Assembly: GCF_934359325.1 (NCBI RefSeq)
Contig: NZ_CAKRLH010000080.1
Location: 1 to 7,134 of the forward strand
Reading direction: 5' to 3'
DNA length: 7,134 nucleotides
Source: an uncultured Porphyromonas sp.
Lineage (GTDB): Bacteria > Bacteroidota > Bacteroidia > Bacteroidales > Porphyromonadaceae
This document shows, piece by piece, positions 1 through 5,681 of this stretch. Both the position numbers and the translations under genes were made by a program. Numbering within the stretch: the stretch's first letter is position 1; the number at the start of each line of letters is the position of its first letter. The notes beneath the pieces were generated by a model. It did no database searches. It worked only from the letters and a program-made list of their open reading frames with translations, and was not told the DNA's origin.

Positions 1-63
1 GGACTTGAACCAAGGACCCTCTGATTAACAGTCAGATGCTCTAACCAACTGAGCTATTCAAGC
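1..63 (-). tRNA. tRNA-Asn (anticodon GUU), 3' end cut off by the window edge
   Basis: Read on the minus strand, this folds as a standard tRNA. There is a 7-nt 5' acceptor strand (GCTTGAA, 63-57), then TA, a D stem GCTC/GAGC, an anticodon stem TCTGA/TCAGA around the loop CTGTTAA, a short variable region, and a T arm CTTGG-TTCAAGT-CC. The anticodon GTT lies at 29-27, which reads Asn codons. The last roughly 11 nt (end of the T stem, 3' acceptor strand, discriminator base) lie outside the window, so acceptor pairing cannot be checked. The 5' end at 63 follows from counting seven bases before the conserved TA. It has its own promoter (90-120) and shares its strand with the transporter gene upstream. 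Confidence 0.95.
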
Positions 64-89
64 ATTTCCGCCCTCCCGCTTTTGCTCTG

Positions 90-120
90 CAAAGGTAGGA
101 CGATTTTCTGAATCTTACAA
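90..120 (-). promoter_or_regulatory. Bacteroidota-type promoter for tRNA-Asn
   Basis: On the minus strand TACCTTTG (97-90) matches the Bacteroidota -7 consensus TAnnTTTG exactly. Twenty bases upstream is TTG (120-118), fitting the -33 TTTG box except for its first base (CTTG here). Spacing and position, about 27 bp upstream of the tRNA 5' end, suit a short leader removed by RNase P. The promoter sits in the gap between the transporter stop codon and the tRNA, so the tRNA probably does not depend on read-through. Confidence 0.75.
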
Positions 121-147
121 GTCTTATTCAGCGAAGTTTTTGCCTCC

Positions 148-1836
148 TCAGAGCAGCCCGGGGAAGAGCCCCACCACCAGCTGGCTCAGGATCACTCGGG
201 CAAACATCGCGAGAGGGTAAACCGTGGCGTAGCTGATCGTCGGGTCATCGTCGTCGTCCTCCCCGCCGCTGACGAGACTGAGAGCCATCGGATTGGCCAT
301 CGCACCGGTGAGCATACCGGCGGCAACATTGTACGACATGTTGGTCCACTTGAGCACCACCATGCCGACGATCAATGTCGGCAAGATCGTCATGACGGTG
401 CCCCAAGCAAACCACTCCAGACCGGGCCCGTCTACAAGCATCTCCCAGAAGTGCTGACCACTGCTGAGTCCCAGACCGCCGAGGAAGAGCGCCAGCCCCA
501 GGTTGCGGAGCATTAGGTTGGCGCTCGTGGTGATGTAGGTATTCATCTTGAGGTGAGGCCCGTAGGCACCCATCAGGATCCCGACGATGATAGGTCCGCC
601 GGCAAGACCGAGTCGTAGCGGAGCCGCCAGACCGGGCAGGTGTACGGGGATCATACCGAGGAGGCATCCCAGTGCTATGCCGAGGAAGATCGATACCACG
701 TAGGGCGTGTCGAGGGGCTTCAGCTCGTTGCCCACCACGGCGGCGAGCTCCTTGATGTCCTTCTCCCGCCCGACGGCGCTGAGCCGATCACCCATATGGA
801 GGCGGAGGTTGGGACGGGGTACTAGCTCCATCCCGTTTCGGGTCACGCGGGTGATATTGACGTCAAATCGGCTGCGGATCCTCAGCTGGCTCAGCTTGAC
901 GCCGTTGCAGGACTCCTTCGTCACCAGGAGCCGCTGCATGATCAGCGGGTCGTGATCGTTGTCCCACTTCAGCTCCTCATCCCTCTCCTCCACGGTGCCG
1001 AAGAGGTAGGTGAGCCGCTCCACGTCTCCCCGCTCACTGGCGACCCGGAGGTGATCCCCCTTGTGCAGGAGGGTGTCATTGGTCGGGGCGATATACTCTC
1101 CGTCTCGGAAGATCCTGGAGACCACGAAGTGTCCGCCGAGGATCTCCTGGAGACTGCTCATCTTCTGCCCGTCGAGAGCAGGATTGGAGACCACGTACTC
1201 CCGCGCCGTGTGCTGCGACTCGTGATCCACCAGAGTCGAGTGCTGGCGGGTCTTGGAGGGGAAGAGACGCTTGAGCAGAGCCAGCACCAGGATCACTCCC
1301 ACCACACCCATCGGGTAGGTGATCGCCGTGGCGATCGCCATGTCACTCGTCGACCGAAGCACCTCTGCCGGATCCGAGAGCGCCGTCGTCGCCGCCTGCT
1401 GTGCCGCTGCCATCGCAGGGGTATTGGTCACAGCTCCGGAGAGCGTCCCTATGAGACCCGAGAGATCCAGTCCTGTCGTCTCGAGGAGGATAAAGAGTAT
1501 CGCAAAGCCCCCCGCGATCAGTACCAGACCCCAGAGATTGAGCCACACCCCGTGCTGCCGGAAGGAGGAGACAAAGCCCGGTCCCACCTGCACGCCCAAG
1601 GCATATATAAAGAGTATCAGACCGAAGTCCTGGATCACTCGCAGCATATCCGCATTGGCTCGTGCACCGAAGTGGGCAAAGAGGATGCCGACGAAGAATA
1701 CCCACGTCACTCCCAGAGTAAATCCCTTGATCTTAGCCTTGCCTAGATAAACCCCGATCGCACAAACTATACAGAGAAGTAAGATCGTCTGGATCGGTGT
1801 CCCGGAGGACCAGACTGCCTCCCATGCTGATTCCAT
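148..1836 (-). CDS. AspT/YidE/YbjL-family transporter with two RCK_C (TrkA-C) domains
   Basis: Complete 562-residue membrane transporter of the aspartate:alanine exchanger family. The layout is typical: an N-terminal helix block (about residues 15-190), two cytoplasmic RCK_C domains (about 212-281 and 297-369), and a second helix block (about 378-562). The two halves carry matching duplicated motifs, GTLSGAVTNTPAMAAA (130-145) and AGMLTGAMANPMALSLV (506-522). In Tetragenococcus AspT exchanges aspartate for alanine, but most relatives (YidE, YbjL) have no proven substrate, so none is assigned here. RCK_C domains usually bind a small ligand that gates transport. Length is close to that of YidE. 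The ATG at 1836 is chosen because it begins just before the first hydrophobic helix and lies about 30 bp below a promoter box; no strong Shine-Dalgarno is visible. An odd feature is the run of five Asp residues (527-531) in the last inter-helix loop. It is divergent from the plus-strand operon. Confidence 0.88.
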   Translation of the reverse strand: MESAWEAVWSSGTPIQTILLLCIVCAIGVYLGKAKIKGFTLGVTWVFFVGILFAHFGARANADMLRVIQDFGLILFIYALGVQVGPGFVSSFRQHGVWLNLWGLVLIAGGFAILFILLETTGLDLSGLIGTLSGAVTNTPAMAAAQQAATTALSDPAEVLRSTSDMAIATAITYPMGVVGVILVLALLKRLFPSKTRQHSTLVDHESQHTAREYVVSNPALDGQKMSSLQEILGGHFVVSRIFRDGEYIAPTNDTLLHKGDHLRVASERGDVERLTYLFGTVEERDEELKWDNDHDPLIMQRLLVTKESCNGVKLSQLRIRSRFDVNITRVTRNGMELVPRPNLRLHMGDRLSAVGREKDIKELAAVVGNELKPLDTPYVVSIFLGIALGCLLGMIPVHLPGLAAPLRLGLAGGPIIVGILMGAYGPHLKMNTYITTSANLMLRNLGLALFLGGLGLSSGQHFWEMLVDGPGLEWFAWGTVMTILPTLIVGMVVLKWTNMSYNVAAGMLTGAMANPMALSLVSGGEDDDDDPTISYATVYPLAMFARVILSQLVVGLFPGLL

Positions 1837-1867
1837 TACTATATTCGTCTTCTGTTTTTTGCGTGTG

Positions 1868-1875
1868 CAAAGTTA
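1868..1875 (-). promoter_or_regulatory. -7 promoter box for the AspT-family transporter
   Basis: TAACTTTG on the minus strand is an exact TAnnTTTG match, ending 31 bp before the transporter ATG. No clear TTTG is seen at the expected -33 distance, so this is half a promoter by sequence. Transcription would start only about 20-25 bases before the ATG, giving a short leader. Confidence 0.6.
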
Positions 1876-1909
1876 ATCATAATAAGTAAGATGATACTCC
1901 GCCCTGCTT

Positions 1910-1957
1910 CCGCCAGCATGGCGGACGTTTTTGGATTTGCCCGAGGTCTCCACGGGC
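1910..1957. repeat. Pair of GC-rich palindromes
   Basis: Two hairpins lie close together. The first (1910-1924) is CCGCCA-GCA-TGGCGG, a perfect 6-bp stem with a 3-nt loop, followed on the plus strand by ACGTTTTT. The second (1939-1957) is GCCCGAGGTCTCCACGGGC, a stem with one A/A mismatch and the loop TCT. The first looks like an intrinsic terminator for plus-strand transcription, but no plus-strand gene lies upstream in the window. Repeat elements are the more economical reading. Confidence 0.55.
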
Positions 1958-1975
1958 GAAAAGGCGGCGATCCCT

Positions 1976-1992
1976 ATGGGGCTTCGCCCTAT
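1976..1992. repeat. Short hairpin with TTC loop
   Basis: ATGGGGC-TTC-GCCCTAT forms a 7-bp stem with one G/T pair around a TTC triloop. A perfect 10-bp palindrome GGACCGGTCC follows at 1993-2002. The TTC loop recurs in hairpins at 2517-2550 and 2563-2577, which suggests related elements. Confidence 0.5.
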
Positions 1993-2025
1993 GGACCGGT
2001 CCGGCGCATCTGAGAGACGGGCTCT

Positions 2026-2044
2026 GCGACCCCTTGCGGGTCGC
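2026..2044. repeat. CGACCC/GGGTCG hairpin, copy 1 of 3
   Basis: GCGACCC-CTTGC-GGGTCGC is a perfect 7-bp stem with a 5-nt loop. Nearly the same element recurs at 2437-2453 (loop CTTGT) and in inverse orientation at 2478-2494 (loop GCAAG). A looser relative, CGACCCC-GTCA-GGGCGTCG, is at 2297-2315. The family is therefore dispersed within this single intergenic region. Confidence 0.65.
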
Positions 2045-2133
2045 CGTCACATCGGAGATGAGCGATAAGAGAGACCACCCATCCGCTCCCTAAGCATCAG
2101 CCTCTCTGACGGGCATTAGATGGTTTACTGTAT

Positions 2134-2154
2134 AGCTCAAATGCGTCAGCCCTG
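2134..2154 (+). repeat. 21-bp direct repeat, left copy
   Basis: The 21 bases beginning AGCTCAAATGCG and ending TCAGCCCTG occur again, without mismatch, at 2711-2731. Identity stops sharply on both sides. The two copies bracket the 22-bp-period array and the large nested palindrome, so they may mark the ends of a repeat block about 598 bp long. Confidence 0.8.
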
Positions 2155-2164
2155 CGCCCCCAAA

Positions 2165-2224
2165 CTAAACCCGGTATTAGTCATCACTATTACCGGGTTT
2201 AGTGATCACTAATACCGGGTTTAG
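2165..2224. repeat. Three 16-bp palindrome arms at exact 22-bp spacing
   Basis: Copy 1 CTAAACCCGGTATTAG (2165-2180), copy 2 CTATTACCGGGTTTAG (2187-2202) and copy 3 CTAATACCGGGTTTAG (2209-2224) are separated by 6-bp spacers TCATCA and TGATCA. Copy 1 is the exact reverse complement of copy 3. Copy 2 matches copy 3 at 15 of 16 bases in the same orientation. Copy 1 can pair with copy 2 (one mismatch, 6-nt loop) or copy 3 (perfect, 28-nt loop), giving two exclusive hairpins. The copy 2-copy 3 junction, TTAGTGATCACTAA (2199-2212), is itself a perfect 14-bp palindrome. The period is about two helical turns, so a protein-binding cluster is possible. Confidence 0.85.
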
Positions 2225-2352
2225 AATTCACCGAAGTCTATCCAGCTCGATACGATACTCCCCGGTGACCCGTGGATCAGGCATCGCAAACGATCACGAC
2301 CCCGTCAGGGCGTCGCACTATCAGATCGTCTGTGGGTATAACAGGCGGCGCG

Positions 2353-2370
2353 GCACCCCGTTAGGGGTGC
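2353..2370. repeat. GCACCCC/GGGGTGC hairpin
   Basis: GCACCCC-GTTA-GGGGTGC is a perfect 7-bp stem with a tetraloop. It lies directly outside the left arm of the large palindrome at 2372-2561. Confidence 0.6.
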
Positions 2371-2371
2371 T

Positions 2372-2561
2372 CGCTCCATAGGCATCGGTCATCCGCGAAG
2401 CGGTGACCGATGTACAGAACCCCAGCCCTACCACCTCGACCCCTTGTGGGTCGCCGAGCAGACATCTCCTATGCCGGCGACCCGCAAGGGGTCGAGGGAT
2501 GATGTGTACGCTTATACATCGGTCTTCGGCACTTCGTGCCTCGACCGATGCCTATGGAGCG
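2372..2561. repeat. Nested palindrome of about 190 bp built from stem-loops
   Basis: The outer arms CGCTCCATAGGCATCGGTC (2372-2390) and its exact reverse complement (2543-2561) are 19 bp without mismatch. Further in, GACCGATGTA (2405-2414) pairs with TACATCGGTC (2515-2524), and 22 bases at 2435-2456 pair with 2475-2496 with one mismatch. All centres fall near 2465. Each half also folds on itself. On the left, CATCGGTCA/TGACCGATG (2383-2412) encloses CCGC-GAA-GCGG. On the right, CATCGGTC/GACCGATG (2517-2550) encloses GGCAC-TTC-GTGCC. CGACCC/GGGTCG hairpins sit at 2437-2453 and 2478-2494. The hairpin tips differ between halves while the stems match, which fits two inverted copies of one element that have diverged or been kept under pairing constraint. 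Confidence 0.85.
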
Positions 2562-2562
2562 G

Positions 2563-2577
2563 GCATCCTTCGGATGC
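2563..2577. repeat. GCATCC-TTC-GGATGC hairpin
   Basis: Perfect 6-bp stem with a TTC triloop, abutting the right arm of the nested palindrome. It shares its loop with the hairpins at 1976-1992 and 2517-2550. Confidence 0.55.
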
Positions 2578-2710
2578 GGGAGTGTCTCCTATGTAGCGGT
2601 CTTCACGTGCGCCCCTGTCCGATGACCCTAAGGAGGTTGGCGGCGAGGCACCCCGCAGGGATCGGCAGGCGGGATTGCACAGCGACAGGGATTATCACTT
2701 ATTGCAGCAG

Positions 2711-2731
2711 AGCTCAAATGCGTCAGCCCTG
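2711..2731 (+). repeat. 21-bp direct repeat, right copy
   Basis: Identical to 2134-2154. It lies 42 bp upstream of the promoter box of the operon. The flanking bases differ from those of the left copy, so this is a discrete unit and not part of a longer duplication. Confidence 0.8.
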
Positions 2732-2772
2732 TGTTTTGCCGGTAAGCCAAAAGGCGGATGGAGCAAAAGTAT

Positions 2773-2780
2773 TATCTTTG
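2773..2780 (+). promoter_or_regulatory. -7 promoter box for the DUF3078-rsmF-lnb operon
   Basis: TATCTTTG is an exact match to the Bacteroidota TAnnTTTG box. No TTTG is seen at the proper -33 distance; the nearest, 2735-2738, is about 34 bp upstream and too far. Transcription would begin near 2786, leaving a leader of about 55 nt before the ATG at 2842. Confidence 0.6.
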
Positions 2781-2791
2781 TAGAAATGTAG

Positions 2792-2809
2792 GGTGCGGCG
2801 GTACGCACC
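2792..2809 (+). promoter_or_regulatory. Stem-loop in the operon leader
   Basis: GGTGCG-GCGGTA-CGCACC forms a perfect 6-bp GC-rich stem with a 6-nt loop, a few bases after the predicted transcription start and about 32 bp before the first ATG. It has no T tract, so it is not an obvious terminator. A 5' stem-loop that stabilises the mRNA is one possibility. Confidence 0.4.
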
Positions 2810-2841
2810 ATAATCGAAGTGACTAATAGAGATAGAGAATA

Positions 2842-4302
2842 ATGATGCGATACGTTACCAGAGTGCTAAGCCCGGTGCTGGGCTCTCTCCTGATGATGTG
2901 TGGAGTGGCGGCAAGTGCTCAGAGTGTGAGGGATGCCGGCGAAGTGGTCCCTCTGTACCCTGCTTACTCCGAGCAGATAATGGCCAATGATACCCTGACC
3001 CGGGGCCTGAGCCCGGAGGCGCTGGGTGTGATCAGCCGTCCGATGCAGCTGAGGACAGAGGGGTATGTGCCCTCCTCCTCGCTCTTTGCTCCACTGCTCT
3101 TCGACCTGTGGAAGCTGCCCTCCCTCCACTTCGATAAAGTGGCTCTCGTTCGCTCGACCGATCCCCGTCTTCACAATCCCTTCGTCCTGCAGTCGCTGCT
3201 TCGCATGACCCTGGATAAGCTGGAGCGGGAGTATAATCCTACGACCGGCTTTGCGAAGCGTATGGATCGGTGGAATACCGATCAGCGGCTGAGGGAGCAA
3301 TTCTTCTTCTCTCATCCGGATCTGATCCGTTACACCTCGGACTTCCTCCCGACAGACCATCTGGAGTACAAGCCTGTGGAGGGACCCTCCTACTCGGGTG
3401 AGCTGGCGGTGATGGATATGCCCAATGTACCGACGAAGTCCCAGGGAGTGATCGAGACGGTGTCGGTGGAGCGCCGCTACTGGCTGCCACGATTTGAGGC
3501 GCACGCTCAGCTGGCTCAGAATCAAGTCTCACCCAACTGGCACAAAGGTGGTACCAGCAGCGCCAACCTCTCCTCTCGACTCTACTACCAGCTGGCCTAT
3601 AAGAAGGATAAGGTGGAGTGGGTCAATGACCTGGAGTATAAGCTGGGACTCTTTACGGTGCCCAGTGAGATCAAGCTGGAGGAGAAGCCCGACTTTAAGA
3701 TCAGTGAGGATGTCTTCCGGATGCGTAGTAACCTGGGTCTAAAGGCGTGGAAGCGCTGGTTCTATACCGTAGACCTCAACCTCCGAAGCCAGCTGCTCAA
3801 TAACTACGACCGCGAGGGCAATGTCACCACTCGAGCCTTTGCACCGCTGATCATCGACGGCGGTCTCGGTATGAAGTATAACCTCAAGAAGAAAAAGATC
3901 GGCGGTAATCCCTTCAATAATCTCAACTTTACGCTCAATGTGGCGCCCGCGTCGATGCAATTTATTTGGATCCACGCCAAGGACGTGACGAGGGGTAGGT
4001 ATGGTCTGCAGGAGGATCAGGACTATCTCCTTCGCCTCGGATCATCGCTGCGGATGAATCTGGACTGGCAATTCTCCGACGCCTTCTCCTGGCGCTCTCG
4101 GCTCTACTACAACACCTCCTACAAGCATATAGAGACGGAGCTGGAGAATACTCTGGAGTATGCCTTCAATAAGTACTTCAGCACGATGCTCAATGTCAAT
4201 CTCCGCTTCGATGACAGCGTGATCCTGGATGGGCCGAAGACCTTCAAGTCTCTCCTGCAGTACAACGAGCTCTTTAGCTTCGGCTTCTCGCTCAAGATCT
4301 GA
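2842..4302 (+). CDS. DUF3078-domain protein, probable outer-membrane beta protein
   Basis: A complete 486-residue exported protein. Residues 1-26 are a signal peptide (basic start, hydrophobic core, likely cut after ASA before QS). The middle part carries the DUF3078 hallmark: NQVSPNWHKGGTSS (227-240), then alternating polar/hydrophobic stretches such as NLSSRLYYQLAYKK and SRLYYNTSYKHIETEL. The chain ends SFGFSLKI, an amphipathic strand of the kind that closes outer-membrane barrels. DUF3078 is largely confined to Bacteroidota and its biochemical role is not established; a barrel in the outer membrane is my inference from the strand pattern. Residues about 40-210 are less typical and may form a periplasmic or surface part. 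ATG codons at 2842 and 2845 are both usable. It is the first gene of the operon; its stop codon overlaps the next start by one base. Confidence 0.82.
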   Translation: MMRYVTRVLSPVLGSLLMMCGVAASAQSVRDAGEVVPLYPAYSEQIMANDTLTRGLSPEALGVISRPMQLRTEGYVPSSSLFAPLLFDLWKLPSLHFDKVALVRSTDPRLHNPFVLQSLLRMTLDKLEREYNPTTGFAKRMDRWNTDQRLREQFFFSHPDLIRYTSDFLPTDHLEYKPVEGPSYSGELAVMDMPNVPTKSQGVIETVSVERRYWLPRFEAHAQLAQNQVSPNWHKGGTSSANLSSRLYYQLAYKKDKVEWVNDLEYKLGLFTVPSEIKLEEKPDFKISEDVFRMRSNLGLKAWKRWFYTVDLNLRSQLLNNYDREGNVTTRAFAPLIIDGGLGMKYNLKKKKIGGNPFNNLNFTLNVAPASMQFIWIHAKDVTRGRYGLQEDQDYLLRLGSSLRMNLDWQFSDAFSWRSRLYYNTSYKHIETELENTLEYAFNKYFSTMLNVNLRFDDSVILDGPKTFKSLLQYNELFSFGFSLKI

Positions 4303-5681
4303 TGATGCTGCCGGATGGCTTTAGGGAGTCCTTTACTTCGGACTTCGGGCAGAGAGCCTACGAGGCGCTCGAGAGAGCGCTGACGGAGGTTCCCTCGCCT
4401 GTATCCGTTCGGCTCAATCTCTCCAAGCTTCCCCCTCACTCCTCGGGTCAGATCCCGTGGTGTCCAGAGGGGGTATTGCTCAATGAGCGTCCTCTATTTG
4501 GTGCCGATCCGCTCTGGCATGCGGGTGCCTACTACGTGCAGGAGCCGGCGTCGATGGTGGTGGCGCGCTATCTCGATCACATCGACTTTGCCCCCTCAGT
4601 GGCGCTGGATCTCTGTGCTGCACCGGGGGGCAAGACGACGCTCCTCCGCAGCCACCTCCCGGAGACCTGTCTCCTGGTCACGAATGAGCCGGATCGCAAG
4701 CGGGAAAAGGTGCTGGAGGAGAATGTCCTCCGCTGGGGTGCTGACGAGACGATCGTCACCTCAGCCTATCCCGAGACGTTGAGAGCGGCGGGGCTGGAGG
4801 CGGATCTGGTCCTGGTGGACGCCCCCTGCTCTGGCGAGGGGATGTTTCGCAAGGAGCCTGACGCCATCACCGGCTGGAGCCTTGAGCTGGTGGACCACTG
4901 CGCCCGCACACAGCGGCAGATCCTCGCCGAGGCATGGGAAATGCTGACGGACGGGGGACTCCTTATATATAGCACCTGCACGTACAATAGGGCGGAGAAT
5001 GAGGCGCAGCTCTCTTTCCTCCGGGACAACTACGGCGCTGAGGTGATCCCACTGCCTGAGCTACTCGGCTATGGTGTACAGGAGAGCGAGGAGGAGCCGG
5101 GGGTATACCGCTTCTTCCCCCACACAACAGGGAGCGAGGGGCTTACTTGCTTCGGCGTCCGAAAGCCGGGCCCCCCGATGGCTCCACAGATGCCCGGGCG
5201 TAAGATCGCCGGCAGGTCGGGCGGTGTACCGGACGAACTGAGCAGCCTACCGGAGGAGTATCTGCTCTGTAATCCCGACGGGTCTGTCTGGCGACTGCTC
5301 TCTCCGATCGGTCAGTCTGTCGCTACTCTGCTGGAGGGGAGTGAGGGAGTCCGCGTGCTGAGCTCCGGACTTCATCTCGGGGATATCAAGGGGAGGGACT
5401 TCATCCCAGGTGCCCCTTGGGTCCTCAGCTCACGGGTCTCGAGCTTGCTGCCGTACCCGAGACGGGCGATGACGGCAGAGGAGGCCTTTGCCCTCATAGG
5501 ACGACAGACCCTCACTGGATCGGGGGAGCGAGGATATCGTGTCGCCACCTATGCTGACGTTCCGATCGCTCTCGTCAAGGAGCTCGGCTCTCGAGCCAAT
5601 AACCTCTACCCCAAGAGTCTCTCCCTGCATGACACACGGCTTGTCTTGTCAGATATGCCACACATTTTTGATCTTACATGA
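4302..5681 (+). CDS. RsmF-like RNA m5C methyltransferase (NOL1/NOP2/Sun family)
   Basis: A complete 459-residue cytoplasmic enzyme that transfers a methyl group from S-adenosylmethionine to C5 of a cytosine in RNA. The catalytic domain (about 1-290) shows the SAM-binding motif LDLCAAPGGKT (102-112), motif IV DAPCSGEGMFRK (173-184) with Cys176, and motif VI YSTCTYNRAENE (223-234) with Cys226. In this family the motif VI Cys attacks the base and the motif IV Cys aids release, and both are present. The C-terminal 170 residues match the RsmF-type extension, which helps bind RNA. E. coli RsmF (479 residues) modifies 16S rRNA C1407; the exact target here cannot be read from sequence and could be another rRNA or tRNA site. 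The ATG at 4302 overlaps the upstream TGA by one base (a second ATG follows at 4305), and the stop overlaps lnb, suggesting coupled translation. Confidence 0.9.
   Translation: MMLPDGFRESFTSDFGQRAYEALERALTEVPSPVSVRLNLSKLPPHSSGQIPWCPEGVLLNERPLFGADPLWHAGAYYVQEPASMVVARYLDHIDFAPSVALDLCAAPGGKTTLLRSHLPETCLLVTNEPDRKREKVLEENVLRWGADETIVTSAYPETLRAAGLEADLVLVDAPCSGEGMFRKEPDAITGWSLELVDHCARTQRQILAEAWEMLTDGGLLIYSTCTYNRAENEAQLSFLRDNYGAEVIPLPELLGYGVQESEEEPGVYRFFPHTTGSEGLTCFGVRKPGPPMAPQMPGRKIAGRSGGVPDELSSLPEEYLLCNPDGSVWRLLSPIGQSVATLLEGSEGVRVLSSGLHLGDIKGRDFIPGAPWVLSSRVSSLLPYPRRAMTAEEAFALIGRQTLTGSGERGYRVATYADVPIALVKELGSRANNLYPKSLSLHDTRLVLSDMPHIFDLT

Larger units (their letters stand above)
1837..2841. other. 1.0-kb non-coding, hairpin-rich region between divergent genes
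   Basis: No open frame here resembles a protein. The longest, 2403-2783 (+), reads through the palindromes and has a low-complexity, Arg/Cys-rich product. The region holds the two divergent promoters near its edges, several short GC-rich stem-loops, a triple 16-bp repeat, a 21-bp direct repeat and a nested palindrome of about 190 bp, listed separately. I see no match to the conserved cores of RNase P RNA, tmRNA, SRP RNA or rRNA, and no transposase. Intergenic DNA this long and this structured is best read as accumulated mobile palindromic repeats (REP/MITE-like) or as an unrecognised structured RNA. The sequence alone does not decide between these. Confidence 0.7.

Noticed and set aside
108..131. 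CTGAAT/ATTCAG hairpin as terminator of the transporter gene
   Set aside because: The stem is 6 AT-rich base pairs with a 12-nt loop and no T run follows on the minus strand. It overlaps the tRNA promoter, so chance pairing is more likely.
952..1746. 264-codon plus-strand open frame opposite the transporter gene
   Set aside because: The minus-strand frame encodes a complete, recognisable transporter. The plus-strand product is rich in His, Arg and Glu with no family features, as expected of antisense to a GC-rich gene.
1910..1930. Intrinsic terminator (stem followed by ACGTTTTT)
   Set aside because: No plus-strand gene lies upstream for it to end; the transporter is on the other strand and starts at 1836. 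Kept only as a palindromic repeat.
2165..2224. Possible CRISPR array (regular repeats)
   Set aside because: The spacers are only 6 bp and nearly the same, one repeat is inverted, there are three copies only, and no cas genes are present.
2403..2783. 126-codon plus-strand open frame in the intergenic region
   Set aside because: It runs through the palindromes, has an Arg/Cys/Pro-rich product with no domain or membrane pattern, no credible ribosome site, and overlaps the operon promoter. The frame is most likely open by chance because of the GC-rich repeats.
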